Below, piece after piece: positions 25,757-36,514 of a stretch of DNA of 64,000 bases. Position numbers and translations under genes: made by a program. Below the pieces are notes generated by a model. The model ran no database searches. It had not been told where the DNA came from and saw only the letters and a list, made by a program, of their open reading frames with translations. The DNA is from Pachypanchax playfairii (lineage: Eukaryota > Chordata > Actinopteri > Cyprinodontiformes > Aplocheilidae). Positions within the stretch are counted from its first letter, which is position 1, and the number at the start of each line of letters is the position of its first letter. The DNA lies in NCBI GenBank assembly GCA_006937955.1, contig SSNP01000024.1, positions 2,397,047 to 2,461,046 on the forward strand, given 5' to 3'.

Positions 25757-26134
25757 TTTTTTTTTTTTTAATTTATTTTATTTTCTATATTAATCTCTCG
25801 AGGGGAAATTTGTCTCTGCATTTGACCCATCCTCACCATGAGGTGAGGAGCACAGGGCAGCCATATTGAACAGCGCCCGGTGGGCAGTTTCGGGGGTTCA
25901 GTGTCTTGCCCAAGGATACTTCGACACAGCCTCTTGCCGGGACACGGGATCAGGCTCCGGTTTCTCGATCGGAGGGTGACCTCCTTCCCGACAGACTACG
26001 GCCGGCCCGAGGCAGCGGCAGGTTCAGTATCTTGCCCAAGGATACTTCGACGTAGCTTGCCGGCACCGGGGATCGAACCCGCCATCTTCTCAACGAAAGG
26101 GCGATCGCCCTTCCGCTAGACTACGCCGCCCGCC
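25757..26134 (-). mobile_element. tRNA-derived SINE with duplicated head
   Basis: Read on the minus strand, the element begins GGCGGCGTAGTCTAGCGGAA. It contains a tRNA-type A box (TAGTCTAGCGG, at 26,113-26,123) and a perfect B box (GGTTCGATCCC, at 26,069-26,079), 33 bases apart as in tRNA genes. The body reads CTTGGGCAAGATACTGAACC and ends in a T run on the plus strand at 25,757-25,769 (A-rich tail on the sense strand). A second, decayed head lies at about 25,896-26,021: the phrase GTTCAGTGTCTTGCCCAAGG recurs near-identically 126 bases later as GTTCAGTATCTTGCCCAAGG. The internal RNA polymerase III promoter in the distal head looks intact. No coding function. Confidence 0.8.
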
Positions 26135-29100
26135 AACAAAAAGAGATGATACACCCACGATTGCACCCACCCAGCTGTGGCACAGCTCCTTCGGATCAGG
26201 TTAGACTTCAGGCATGTGCTAGAAGGTCATACCATGCTAGCTTGATGCTACTCAACAATTGGTTCGTACCATGGGATCATGAGGCCAGTTCTGCTTCAAC
26301 GTGTAGTCATACAAGTTGGTGAATACAGACTCAACGTTTTAAATACACTGCCACCACAATCCTGACGCTCCATAAGGACCTGAAAACACTGCGACCAGAA
26401 TGATAACCTGGATGTTTTGTGCTACTCTAATGTATCATGATGTATTACACATAATGGGGAATCCAGTGCAAAGACCATCTAAGTTCTGGTGTATTGTTCA
26501 TGTAATATCAGGATCATCATCCAGTGTAGAGAGGGTCTAAGCAGCTGTGAGAACCTGACCTTTCTGCGTCTCTCATCCAGCACCTAAAAGCCATAACAAA
26601 AACAAAAAAAAAGACTGATCAGAAACAGTTGGAACTGCAGTGTTTCCGTCTAATGGTTTGGCTTTTTGCCACACACCTATACTCAGCCAGTCACACATAT
26701 GCAACACTTTCTTTACAGTATGCCATGACCACACCACTCAGACCCCCCACACACACACACACCCGTGGTTGGTGCAGTGAGGTAAGTGAATCCAGTGGCT
26801 GATAGTTTTGAGGGAGCCAGGGGAGCCATTGAGAGCCCATTAGGAGGTTAAGTGGAGGAAGCTCTCCATTGTTCTGCTGTTTGATTCCTGCCCTGTGACC
26901 CACACTCTCCTGGCCAGAGCCTGGGAAACCCTGTTAGTGATGAAGAGGGGGGGATAAAAGACCATCACACGTGCATGAATGCACGCACACACACCTCACA
27001 CGAGGAACTGACACAAAGCTGGAACCACACAGGGCACTGACAGTTGGATGACTCTCTGCGGACGACTGACTGACTGTAAGGGCGGTGAGGTTTCCGGCCA
27101 GACGACAGTAGCGGTGCACGAGGTCAAGCAAAGGCCAAATACAGAAACTTTGCGTGAAGACTGTTACTTCCAAAAAGAGAAGTGGAGTTGACGGAATCTT
27201 AACAATGACTTTTTTTTACCAGTTTGTACAAATTTGAAAAATGTTTATTGATGACACTTGATTTGTATTTTAAGCTCCTAGAACAGCCGAAACGGCCCTT
27301 CAGTCGGACATCTGATCAGTTTCCGGCTGTAAAAAAGCAAAATCAAGGAAGACACAAATCCTGGGGTCTAACACAAAGACGTAGACAACCATGCACACTT
27401 ATGTTACACCTTAGGCAAAATGTAGAATCACTAATTAATCAGCCATGCAAGACTTTGGACAGCAGGAGGAGGCCAAATCACCTGAAGTAACACAGTAAGG
27501 AAGACCCAAACATAAAGGCCGAGCAGTGAGTTCGACCCATAACCCAGAGCTTTGTCACCTCACAGCATCATTATTAAGTAATAACTACGTTATTTAACCA
27601 GACTGTTTTATTTCAGTGCTTTTAAACTGAAGGTAGGAACCACATGACGGGTGTTGGTCAAAAGATAATGAAGATTTGAAAAGCCAAGGTTTAAAAACAT
27701 CTAATTTACCTCCAAATTAGGAAATGACCAAAACATGTAAATATGATCCATCCTCTTGAAAACCACATGTCTGCACCTTGTTTTTTTTCTCAAGCTAAGT
27801 TGTGGACAGAAAAACCCAACAGAACCATTAGAATGACTTCAAAACAAAGTAAATACATTTTTTCCACGTCTGTGTATTTGTGATGTATATATCATCCGTC
27901 TGCGGGGAATTCGTGCGCTGCAAACACACTGACTGCTCATGAGCCACAAAAACAAGCTCAGATGTTACTGAAATAACTCCAGTTTTATGAGTAACTGCTT
28001 AGTCTGGTTTAAGGGAAGTCTGTGGAGGTGGATTTGTATCACACTGCAATGAAAGGAAAGTTAGTCTCCCTTTCTTTATTTTTTCTTGTTATTCCTCTAA
28101 CTCACATAGTCTCCTTGTTCTAAATCAACCCTCATCTGTAAATATGTAAATATTGTAAAAAAAAGAAGTCTTTATGACTTTATTGTGTTCAGAAGTGTTT
28201 CAACTATTGTGGGTGAATTTGTGAAGGTGCAGTGATGCGTTACAGGAATACAATTCCTAAAAAGTTCAACCACGCTATGAATTTTGTGTCATTAAAAACA
28301 AAAAATACAGATGAATGTGGGAAGTATAGAAAAAAGGAAGCTTTTGTACTTGTTGTCTTGCTCATGTTTTAAAAAATAAATATAGGCATTTTTGGATTTA
28401 TTTATCCTGGTTTTATTAAATTAAGAGAGGTAAAGATGATGTTTGGGGAGAAGGGTATTTAAATGTTCATGTTTTTATATTTACCATTTTTTAGACTATT
28501 TAAAATGTGTTTGTCTTGTCTGTAACTGTTTTCATTTTTCATGTCAAAAGTAAAGTTCATCTTTTTTTTTCAAAGCAATCCGGGGTGAGACGTGCTGGCA
28601 AAAGCTGAGACTGAACCAGCAACTCTCTAGATGACATTTTTACTTTTATATATGTTTAAATTAGTCTTAAAATGAGTGATTATTTCCCTTCTGAATTCAT
28701 AGATCTGAGGGTTAAAAGACAAATTATGGCAACTCAGCAACTTATCTTTAAAGTGTTATCTTTAATCCTAAAGTGACAGATCACATTCTGACCAGTTTGC
28801 GGGTTGACACTCTTCTTTCATGCTCCGTTCTTCTTCTACGCTTTTAAATGTTTTCTGTGTGCTCTCACAGCTGATATAGATGACCTGTTGGAGAAGGAGC
28901 AGGAGGAGGTGATGAGTTGCTACCACAAGGTGGAGGAACACAGGAGGAGGAGAAGGAGGTCGTGTCAGTAGAGGAGGAAGAGAAGGACTGCATGGTATAA
29001 TGAGAAGGATGTGAGAGTGGAGGAGGAAGGGAGGGAGAAAGGAGGAGAAGGAAGACATGGAGGCTGGATGTCTTGTTTGGCTGATAGTAATCTGACAGCT

Positions 29101-29500
29101 ATTAGAGAGCGTTACAGACCTGCTGGCTTGGGTGGGGATGGGGGGGTGAGTGGGGGGTTGAAATGGTGGTGTTGGGGTGATGTGATATATGCTCTTCTTC
29201 ACACTGAAACTGGCCCGAGTGTGTGTGTGTGTTGGTCTGTATTACTTCATTCTTCTACATTCAATTCTCTCTTAGCCTCAATGGCCTCTCGTTTTCTCTC
29301 ATCTCCTCCCTCCCTCTCCATTTCTTCCCTTCCTTACCCCCCTCCCCTGCCACTTCTTCCTCCTAGTGGGTTCCACTGTACCTTTCAGTGTCTTGCTGTG
29401 TTACAAGGCTTGCCCTTAATTTGACAGTGTCACTGGGATCCATCTTCATTCTCTTACTCTTTTTATAATCTGATCCTCTTCCTCTAGCATGCAATTAGTG
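26135..29500. other. Non-coding DNA
   Basis: A (CA)n tract sits at about 26,748-26,762. Bases 28,760-29,060 are purine-rich on the plus strand (GGAGGAGGA), giving long Ser/Pro/Leu-rich frames on the minus strand that are compositional artefacts. No gene was supported. Confidence 0.4.
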
Positions 29501-29559
29501 CCCCTCCCCTTTTGTCCCCCCTCCCGTCGCTCCATCCTCAGTCCCCTCGTGGCCCCTGA

Positions 29560-30600
29560 GCAGCGTGCCGCTGCCCCCTCTGAGCGGCCTGGATGATTGC
29601 TACAGCTTTCTCTGTGCAATCCATTTAGAGTCGAGGCCCTGTAATGAATATGTACATTGAGAGGAACCTCGGCAGGGGTGGGGGTTTGGGGGGGGGAGGG
29701 TCACGAGCAATCAACCTTGAATTCAATTATGCCAGTGAAGGTTAATGACTGTGCTCAGTGGTCAGAGGCACGCGCCACATCGCCCATTAAAGCTGCTTGT
29801 CAGAACTGACAAGGTGGGGGCAGGGATGCTCCTGGCTCGGAGGGAGAGTGTGGGTGGGTGAGAGAGGTGGGAGACAGATATAGGTGTAGGAGGGGGAAGC
29901 AAAACAAGCAGGAGGGACGACGAGGAGTTTGGGGAGTGGATGCACACCAAAGAGGAAGAAAGGGAGACGCAGTGAGCTGGTGAGGAGGAGGAGGAGTCAC
30001 ATGACAGCGGCAGCTAGATAGATGGACACATTGATAAAAACAGCGTCAGTCAGAGGTGCTAGATTACATTGAGTTCTCCTGGACAAATCAGGTTGTAAAG
30101 TTTGGCATCAACCCCCTCCCGTCCCCCCCGTCCCCCCACACCTCCTCTTTTCTCTGTCTCCCGCAGGGTGAAGCTGAACGCAGTAGCTGTAATATGATTA
30201 GTCTACATAAAGACGTGTCTGGAGTGTAATTCACTGCTCACTAATGAGGCCCTGTCTGAACTCAGGACAGATGAATACCCCTGATGGCACAGCTCACCTG
30301 CTGCTAGTAGTCACCCCCCCCTCCCTTCACACTCCCACCACATCTCATTCAGATCCCTCATACCTCCACTCCTCTCACTGTCTCACCTTCTTTATACCCT
30401 TAAAATTTCACCTTAAGTTGCACCCGTGCCCTGCCTCGTAGATCTGTATCTATCATTTTATCAGCGCTGACTCTGAATCTTTTGGGGGAAGTCCAAGATA
30501 AAATTGATGCTTGTTCAGTCGGAGTGAAATGCATTCTCATCAGGCCTCAAATCAACGTTCTCGAATAATGTTACGAATGGAGTGACTTAACAGCCCCCAC
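29560..30600. promoter_or_regulatory. Candidate conserved blocks among CT/GA-rich DNA
   Basis: Bases 29,585-29,780 and 30,460-30,600 are repeat-free and carry motifs such as AATGAATATGTACATT and TCGAATAATGTTACGAATGG, like conserved non-coding elements. The intervening 29,820-30,160 and 30,300-30,430 are GA- or CT-biased. No coding exon was seen. Confidence 0.3.
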
Positions 30601-32196
30601 CACACGCACATCTTACATAATCAGAGACATCCGAAGTAAAACCAAACTGTTTCCCATCACTTTGTTTGATTTTGATTTTCCGTTTTTCAGCTGGAAACAT
30701 GAGCAAAAACTTCAGGACTTCAGTTTCAACACCACTTGAATCCGTTCAACTTTTGAACTATTCAATGCAAGTGTGTGTGTCAATATTAGCAAAACAAAAA
30801 AAATTAGCTAAAAAAAAAAGGGAGTTTGACACTCAAGAAACAAACAAGAGACGAATCAGTTCCATTTAAGAAACACTTTATTCTCTTATATGAGTTGGAA
30901 CTGACAGCAAATGTAAATGATTTATGACTGAAATGTTCTGGGTCATGGATGACACTTTGTGTTGTTAAGTTTGTGTGTGTGCGTGTGTGTGTATGTGTCT
31001 CAGTGTATATGCTACACAAACTGCCCAATATTTGTTTCCCTCCTACATTGGCTCCTAATGTATCCATCAAAAGGGAATATCCAAAAACCAAATTTAAGGA
31101 TGGGAGGGAAAGTTTGCCACACCAGCATCCTCTTTAAATAGTTTATGTTGTTCACTGATGAAGAAAATATCAAATTCTCGATGAAAATTTATGGAAATTA
31201 GATCAGTCCTATTATGGCAGCGACTTTTTAAAGCAATATATTCTTTCCAGTGACAGTCTATCCCGCGATGACAAATAGAAGGGAGTCAGATAGAGTTGCA
31301 AGGGTCCTTCTTCCTGTGGAGAGGACCTACGTTATCTGTTATTGCATTTCAGCCTAACAGAATCAACATGCATACTAAAAAATGCAGCTTCCTCTGAAAA
31401 AAAACCCCCATCCCAACAATCCTGTCACTCTCCCCCTCTCTTCCTCACTTTCTTTATTTGTCATCCACAATCTAATACCATTTCACCACAGTGGAGAGCC
31501 AGGTTATTGTAAATAAGATGATATTCTGTGTGTGTGGGAATGTGTGTGTGCGTATGCAAAAGGATAGCTTTATAGTGTTGATTTATCAGCTTGTCAAAAC
31601 CAAGTATCTTTTAGGCACCAATGTGTGTGTGTGAGTGACAGCAGCTCATATGCACTCGCTTTGATTCAGTCTCAGTCCCACAACCGGTCCTGGTTCCCCA
31701 TCAGCTTGAGCTGATTGGTTCAGTCACATTAAATCGGTCATATTTCTGGTCATTTATTGGCCACTCGTTCAACTCTGCAGTTGGTCGGCCGAGTGAGTGG
31801 TACTGGCTTTCCAATCAGAGTGTTTATTGTCATGGGGGGAAGGAAATGTGTGTTTTATTCATGTAAAACTAAATGCTTATTTTAATATCTTTACAGCTTC
31901 TTTTTGTGAAATAGTACTTTAACTGTGGAGCTTCAATGAGTTGTAACTTTTACAAAAAAATGTGCATATGCTTATGTCTTATTTTGTCTCTCATTGCATG
32001 AAGAAAAAATAAGTTTCAACTAAAACAAGAAACAAAAAAAATTTCCAATAGCCTAGATATGACAGTATAAGAGAACCACTAAATTTCTGTTATGTCTTTT
32101 TGTTCTGGTGCGCCACTTCAAATTAGTCGGCCGTCCTCTGGCAAACCTCTTGAAAATTTTCTGAAGGTGGCTCTGTGAGCCTCCATGGAACAATAG
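30600..32196. other. Non-coding DNA
   Basis: Contains GT-rich tracts at about 30,970-31,000 and 31,525-31,555. The remainder is AT-rich, with no open frame bounded by splice signals. Confidence 0.45.
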
Positions 32197-32381
32197 TGGT
32201 GCGTTTACACCGGCCTCTTTGTCAGCGTCAAGCAACGTTCATAGCGCTTCAAGTTTGACACTTGAAAGTTGAAGCTTGTAACGCCTGCCAGTTAGAACTC
32301 GTAGGCGTTGAAGCTCGTAACGCTTGACCGTTAAAAAGAGCGCATAGGCGGGGCTTCCTTTGTTATCGGATGTTCTGAGCT

Positions 32382-33229
32382 ATGGCGGATCATATTGAGA
32401 GAGTGGCTTGGCTTTATTTACTCCGTTTGTGGATACAGCCCATTGTTCAGATGCGTTCTGACCCCTCCTTTCCACCGGACGCGTCAGCAGCACGTTACTG
32501 CAGCAGCCCGTCATACGCAGCTGATAGATACTGCTGTAGTCAATAGAACCCTTTCCACCGCATCCGTCAGCAGCACGAGTCGAACGCGTCTCAGGGGCGA
32601 CATGTCGCGGCAAATACACGGTGGCTCTATTTTGAAACGCGTCACAAGTTCGACATTTTGGAAAGGGGAAGACGTCTACTTTGAAGATTGAGGTTGAAAA
32701 ACAGTTGAAAAACAGTTCTCACAACCTTGTTTGATTGAGGTGTGGTGAAGCAGAGACAATTGCTGAACATTGGCACTCCACTACTGGGTTTCGTAGACCC
32801 CCGCTGTAAACTTTTCCAAAACCGAAATATGCTCCGAGGGAGCAGCCCTCTGGATCTTTAAATGTCCTTCATAGTTACATAAAACACAAACCTTTTGGAG
32901 CCATGTTGTAGTTTTTTCTGCTTGTTGTTGTGTATACTGACGAAGTCACATGTGATTTCGCTAGTCTCGCGTGACTTCGTGCTCTTTCAATGACAGTTGC
33001 TTCCCTGCTGCTACACGCCTCATACGCACCCAGTGGAAAGGGCCAAGCAGCAGAATATGCGAGCGAGACGTGTTGCTTCAGTAACGTGCTGCTGACGCAT
33101 CCGGTGGAAAGGAGGGGTAAGTTTGAGGAGGAGCTACATATGGATGAGGTTTGCTTCCAGCGCTACTTCCGTCTGTCCCGCGCCCCGTTTGAAGACTTCC
33201 TGCTTCATTCAGGTACATCACTACGATGA
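32382..33229 (+). pseudogene. Harbinger transposase N-terminal remnant, split by an insertion
   Basis: The remnant starts ATGGCGGATCAT (MADHIERVAWLYLLRLW...) at 32,382 and is broken at 32,461 by the nested element. It resumes at about 33,118 as ...FEEELHMDEVCFQRYFRLSR, APFEDFLL. The E-L-x-x-D/M-D-x-x-x-F-x-x-Y-F-R-(L/M)-S-R pattern is the N-terminal signature of PIF/Harbinger (HARBI1-like) nucleases. Compared with copy 2 this copy also lacks 18 bases (six residues) just before the ELHMDE motif. The catalytic DDE region is absent. Confidence 0.65.
32462..33117. mobile_element. Second MITE nested inside the Harbinger remnant
   Basis: The ends CCCCTCCTTTCCACCGGA and TCCGGTGGAAAGGAGGGG are near-perfect inverted repeats, and CGTCAGCAGCACGTTACTG recurs inverted near the right end. 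It is flanked by TGA on the left and TAA on the right. Copy 2 of the host element shows the empty site TTCTGAGTTTG, so the insertion duplicated a 3-base TNA site, one copy of which has since mutated. Part of the left end recurs inside the element at about 32,550-32,577 (CCTTTCCACCGCATCCGTCA). It is 656 bases with no coding capacity. A relative lies at 50,478-50,989. Confidence 0.8.
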
Positions 33230-33462
33230 GACGCTCTGATTGGTTGACATGCCGCTTCAAGAGCATCAAAAGTTCAGCTAGCTAAACTTCTGCGTTGCTC
33301 GCGTTTCAAGCATCAACGCCTGAAACGCTTGAAAAGTTGACGCTGCTAACCCTCACAAAGCGACGCAGAGACTCTGACGCTGGTCTGACGCACTCCACCA
33401 TAGACTTTACATATAAACTTGACACTTCTGACGTTGACGGTTGGGCCGGTGTGAACGCACCA

Positions 33463-36365
33463 AAATACTAATAATAATTAAAAAAAAAGCTTATCAAAAT
33501 CAAATCTATGATCCACAACAATTGGGAAAGCAGCCAGCAGTGTGAGGGCTGATATTTAAGGGTTGAGAAGAGCAGAAAATGAGACTCTTCAATATTTTTG
33601 ACACAAATAACACCAATTCTGTGAGTTTTCTTAAAATAGCAATAATATTAAAGAAAAACACGTAATCTTTAAACATTTAAACAAGGTGAATTTGAGAGTT
33701 CTAGGAGGACACCTCCACCCTTTTCTTTTGGACCTGCCAGAGACAAAGAGGGTCTCAAATGAATGCAGGGAAGTGTGATAATTACTGCTATTCTGAGAAG
33801 CAGACACAGAGAGCAGGAGAAGGAGGGAATTATTGTTCTGCAGCTAGAAGGGAAATACATGTTTCCTTTCCTGGGTCTAAATATTTACCCTCCTCTGTGG
33901 GCAGCTGAGTCATGCTCAGACAGCAGCGCACGGACCCGGAAAGGCCCCTCGCAGGTCTAAAGTGATGCCTGAAACTCTACCATTAGTGCTCCCCCTCAGT
34001 CTCACACACATACACAAACACACACATGCTTTCTCTCTGCAGGACACACACACCCTGCTTCCTGATCTGATTAGCGGACCACTGTGCCCTGTTAGCCCGA
34101 TAACAGCCCATTTCCCATTTTCCCATCAGGCCACTGTCCTGCCCCCGTCCTGCCATCGGCATTAGCTGCAGCAGGTGACAAAAGATTGTAGGAAGCGAGA
34201 GGACGTGTGTGCCATGTGTGCTATGACCTCGTGCCATTGGGGAGAAGCCTGCTCGCTTCAAAAATGTAAATGAGCACTACCATTCGCCGTTCGGTTCAAC
34301 AGATACATCTTAAAAAAACAATTTCTTGTTTTTTTATTATTTGCATTTTGTGTGGAAAGAAATGTTCCACTGCGGCTGTTTTAAAAAAGTTTTCCCAAGA
34401 AGAAAAGATCCTAAAGGTAAAAGTTTGTATATCATACACTCACAGTATATTATATAGCATCTTGTTAACCTTTAATTCAGACAGTTTTGTGAACAGGTGG
34501 CCAGAGATTTCACACAGTATGGGACAACCTTTTCAAGAGTTTTTATTGTAATATTAGTAGGTGGTGACTGAAGGAAACAATGGAAGAGGACCGCAGCGAG
34601 CCGGGTTTCATGTTGACCGTCACGACCTGAAAGCTGGAGTCCTTCTGTCACCTATGTTTAAGTTGTTCTTGTTGTTTTCCTTGTATCTTCCCCCAGTGTG
34701 TGGTCAATCTGTCTTCATGACTCCAACACATGCACTCAACCACACATTTGCTTTGCTGTACAGCATTACACCCCCCTCCTGCAGTAAGTGAGACACTCAG
34801 ATACCACTTAGTTTAAAAGAAAGAGCTGTAATCCAACACTAACATTGCACCAACATTTTGTCACTACAAAAACAAAGACCTGATTGTGTGTTTGCAGATC
34901 AGCGGATGAAGATAATCAAAATACTCTGGAAATAAGATGAAATTTAAATGCATGTTTTAAAAAAATGTCCTGAAAAATTCTACATAAAATTGGTTAAAGA
35001 TCTTTACTGAAGTGCAGAAGAAGAAGGGTCTCATAACCCGAAAACAAGAACCCCAATTTACATCATACTCCTTGCACCTGTGAAGTTTGCTCCGCTTTCT
35101 GCTTTCACGCACATCCTCAGATGTTTTTGGAAAAGAAAGACACTAAAACATTTTGAGTAATTTAGAGCCTATTTATCTCCACGTATTTTTGAGGTTCTTT
35201 GGTCGAAAATAACTTCAAACTTTGAGAACGGCTGGTTTGTTTATATGAGAAGTTCGAAGAAAAAGTTTGGAAAGAAAGCACCTTAATAAACAGCCAAAGA
35301 CGTTTTAAACAAAACATATTCCATTATTTCACAAACCTTTCACCTCACACATGTTGTGCACTGCGTCTGCAAAACCACAGATAATAAAAATATGCAAATG
35401 AATTTTGCATCAATAGCAACACCCTTGTTATAAAGCACAGCAGCTCTTTAGAGGCTCGTGGTACAGCTAACAATGTCATATTAATAGCTGTAATCCCAAA
35501 TGAAAACAAAAGAGACATTAAATAATAAATGCTTCTCTTTAAGCTGTGTTCCTAACATTAAAAAGTAATGCCTCTAATATGCATCTAATATCCCACATTT
35601 TGTCCTCAGTGGGATCTAATGAATAACAGAGCCATGGCAATTAGTTGCAGGGAGTTTCTCTTAATTACATTTCTGAGTTCTATTATGTAGTTAGCATGCA
35701 TTAATCACAATGTTATTTTTCCTAATCCTATTTCTGGGTAAAGTGGAGTCAAAGTTTATTTGGAGTGAATTATGGCCCTGATACATAACTACATTTGCAA
35801 ATTATATGAAATAAAAAGTTAGTTAAATATTTTGTTCACGCTGAACATTTCTCCAAATTTCAAAATCTTAAGAAAACAGCAATGCGTGACAAAGAGACTC
35901 GTTGCAAACTACGTTATCGCTGGCATCTATCTTTGCAGTGGCTTGAAAAATCGTCAGCCCGTTATCAAAATAGTTCCTTTTGTTTTGGCGCTAACTGTTT
36001 AGTCAACACATCAAGTTGAGTTCACCGTCTAACGTGATCAGTCAAACTCAAACATGCTGCTGTTTGCAGCGAGGTAATGACATCATCGTTTAGCGAGCAG
36101 AGGAAAGTGACAGAGGCTCGCGAGCTGAAGGAAGAGAATAATTGTTTTCCTGAGGTCAAAGAGAGAGTTTATAGAGATAAACTTCCCTCTAATCAAATCC
36201 AGAACAACAGTCTCACGTTTCCTCTTCACCACACTGTTACACTCCAGCTGGAGGAAATAAAGAGCTAAACAGGAAATTTCAGATTATAAAACCAGGAAGT
36301 AGGACTTAGATGATCAAATCACTGTGGAAGAGAAAGTTTAAGAACTTGATGTGCTAAGAGTTTAA
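33463..36365. other. Non-coding DNA
   Basis: AT-rich with short CA tracts near 34,005-34,055. No supported gene. The 35,350-35,790 block is listed separately. Confidence 0.45.
35350..35790. promoter_or_regulatory. Candidate conserved enhancer with paired POU octamers
   Basis: Long repeat-free sequence dense in TAAT cores. An exact octamer ATGCAAAT (35,392-35,399) is followed two bases later by ATTTTGCAT, an inverted octamer with one extra T. A further ATGCAT lies at about 35,579, and GCATGCATTAATCA lies near 35,695. The content is what is expected of a POU/homeodomain enhancer. Conservation was not tested. Confidence 0.4.
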
Positions 36366-36514
36366 CCATCCATCCATCCATCCATCCATCCATCCATCCA
36401 TCCATCCATCCATCCATCCATCCATCCATCCATCCATCCATCCATCCATCCATCCATCCATCCATCCATCCATCCATCCATCTATCCATCCATCCATCCA
36501 TCCATCCATCCATC
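36366..36514. repeat. (CCAT)n tetranucleotide microsatellite
   Basis: About 37 units of CCAT/ATCC across 149 bases with a single variant (TCTA) at 36,481-36,484. It creates the MDGW-repeating minus-strand frame, which is not a gene. The near-pure array suggests recent length change. Confidence 0.97.

Larger units (their letters stand above)
32197..33462 (+). mobile_element. PIF/Harbinger-type deletion derivative, interrupted (copy 1)
   Basis: The left end TGGTGCGTTTACACCGGC (32,197) and the right end GCCGGTGTGAACGCACCA (to 33,462) form terminal inverted repeats. Subterminal GACGCTG/CAGCGTC motifs recur on both sides. Without the nested insertion the element is about 0.6 kb, matching copy 2 at 59,659-60,301. 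Flanking triplets TAG and AAA are compatible with a decayed 3-base TWA target duplication; copy 2 has a perfect TTA. It carries a remnant of the N-terminal transposase region on the plus strand and cannot move by itself. Confidence 0.8.

Noticed and set aside
26060..26134. A tRNA gene on the minus strand (A and B boxes present)
   Set aside because: The boxes belong to a SINE head; the sequence continues into a SINE body and does not close a standard acceptor stem.
28768..29424. Long Ser/Pro/Leu-rich minus frame and Gly/Glu-rich plus frame
   Set aside because: Caused by purine-rich strand bias (GGAGGA repeats); no splice or start context.
36366..36514. CRISPR-like array
   Set aside because: It is a 4-base tandem repeat without spacers, in eukaryotic DNA.
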